Shown here one piece after another: positions 63,846 to 64,000 of a DNA stretch of 64,000 nt. The stretch is taken from positions 62,001 through 126,000 of the forward strand of contig NZ_QUMK01000001.1 of the NCBI RefSeq assembly GCF_010907035.1. Reading direction: 5' to 3'. The stretch's first letter is position 1, and each line of letters opens with the position of its first letter. This stretch comes from Rhodopseudomonas sp. BR0M22. Its GTDB lineage: Bacteria > Pseudomonadota > Alphaproteobacteria > Rhizobiales > Xanthobacteraceae. The position numbers were made by a program, and so were the translations under genes. The notes under the pieces were generated by a model. That model searched no databases, had not been told where the DNA came from, and saw nothing but the letters and a program-made list of their open reading frames with translations.

Positions 63846-64000
63846 GTAGCCAAGCACTGATCGATAACGATTTTTGCGGTCAAGGAGCCTCCAGCCGGCC
63901 GAGTCGCGGGCACTTGCTGAGACTGCCACAAAAGACGCCATTGGTCATTGATCAGGCTTCGTTTGGTACGCTGTGTTGCAGTCCAGCCCCACCACGCCGC

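Overview
The window is GC-rich chromosomal DNA from an alphaproteobacterium of the Nitrobacteraceae (Bradyrhizobiaceae) and most resembles Rhodopseudomonas palustris. This rests on remembered protein resemblance and gene order, not on a search: the ordered set glyA-nrdR-ribD-ribE-ribH-nusB-thiL, the set DUF177-plsX-fabH-ihfA-MerR, a metal-ligand pattern in HemB that fits the Mg-type enzymes, a K+-independent H+-pyrophosphatase, and several families of intergenic palindromes typical of this group.

Layout. (1) 0.1-4.5 kb: a catabolic-looking module with a zinc-type alcohol dehydrogenase, a short-chain dehydrogenase, a divergent thiamine-diphosphate carboligase/lyase and a TetR regulator, with an 18-bp palindrome in the divergent promoter. 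(2) 4.5-7.8 kb: ctaA (heme A synthase), a small DUF2842 membrane protein, an outer-membrane barrel and a Dps-type ferritin. (3) 7.8-15.7 kb: an exopolysaccharide locus with a deacetylase-fold protein that has lost its metal ligands, a CelD-type acetyltransferase, a Wzz/ExoP co-polymerase with a degenerate kinase domain, a glycosyltransferase and a polyprenyl-phosphate sugar transferase. No flippase or polymerase is present. (4) 15.8-20.8 kb: a DUF169 protein, the Kup potassium transporter, an SDR and two small membrane proteins. (5) 20.9-25.8 kb: two tandem TonB-dependent siderophore receptors. (6) 25.8-27.9 kb: an accessory patch at the 3' end of tRNA-Pro(GGG), holding an IS256-family remnant and two coupled unknown genes.

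(7) 28.2-33.4 kb: MerR, ihfA, fabH, plsX, DUF177, a cytochrome bc1 chaperone and bamE. (8) 33.5-38.7 kb: a second accessory patch with an IS3-family element (IS407-like) abutting a chimeric hppA fragment, two unknown membrane-anchored proteins and a decayed copy of a 52-residue gene whose intact copy lies 3 kb away. (9) 38.7-47.1 kb: hppA, thiL, nusB, the riboflavin genes, nrdR and glyA, all on the minus strand. (10) 47.5-58.1 kb: mixed housekeeping and stress genes (Nudix, YghU-type GST, truncated hemoglobin, LdtR-like MarR regulator, acyl-CoA synthetase, hemB, RDD protein, Bpt). (11) 58.2-62.4 kb: an Aae-type efflux operon (membrane-fusion protein, DUF1656, FUSC) divergent from an AraC regulator. 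(12) 62.4-63.8 kb: mntH with a strong dyad upstream that looks like a Mur/Fur-type operator.

I see no CRISPR array, prophage or complete known defence system. The best leads are the thiamine-diphosphate module with its probable operator, the inactivated deacetylase plus kinase-dead co-polymerase pair, the two rearranged patches, and the mntH operator. Starts were chosen from ribosome-binding sites, overlaps and conserved N-termini. All family calls come from reading motifs, not from database searches.
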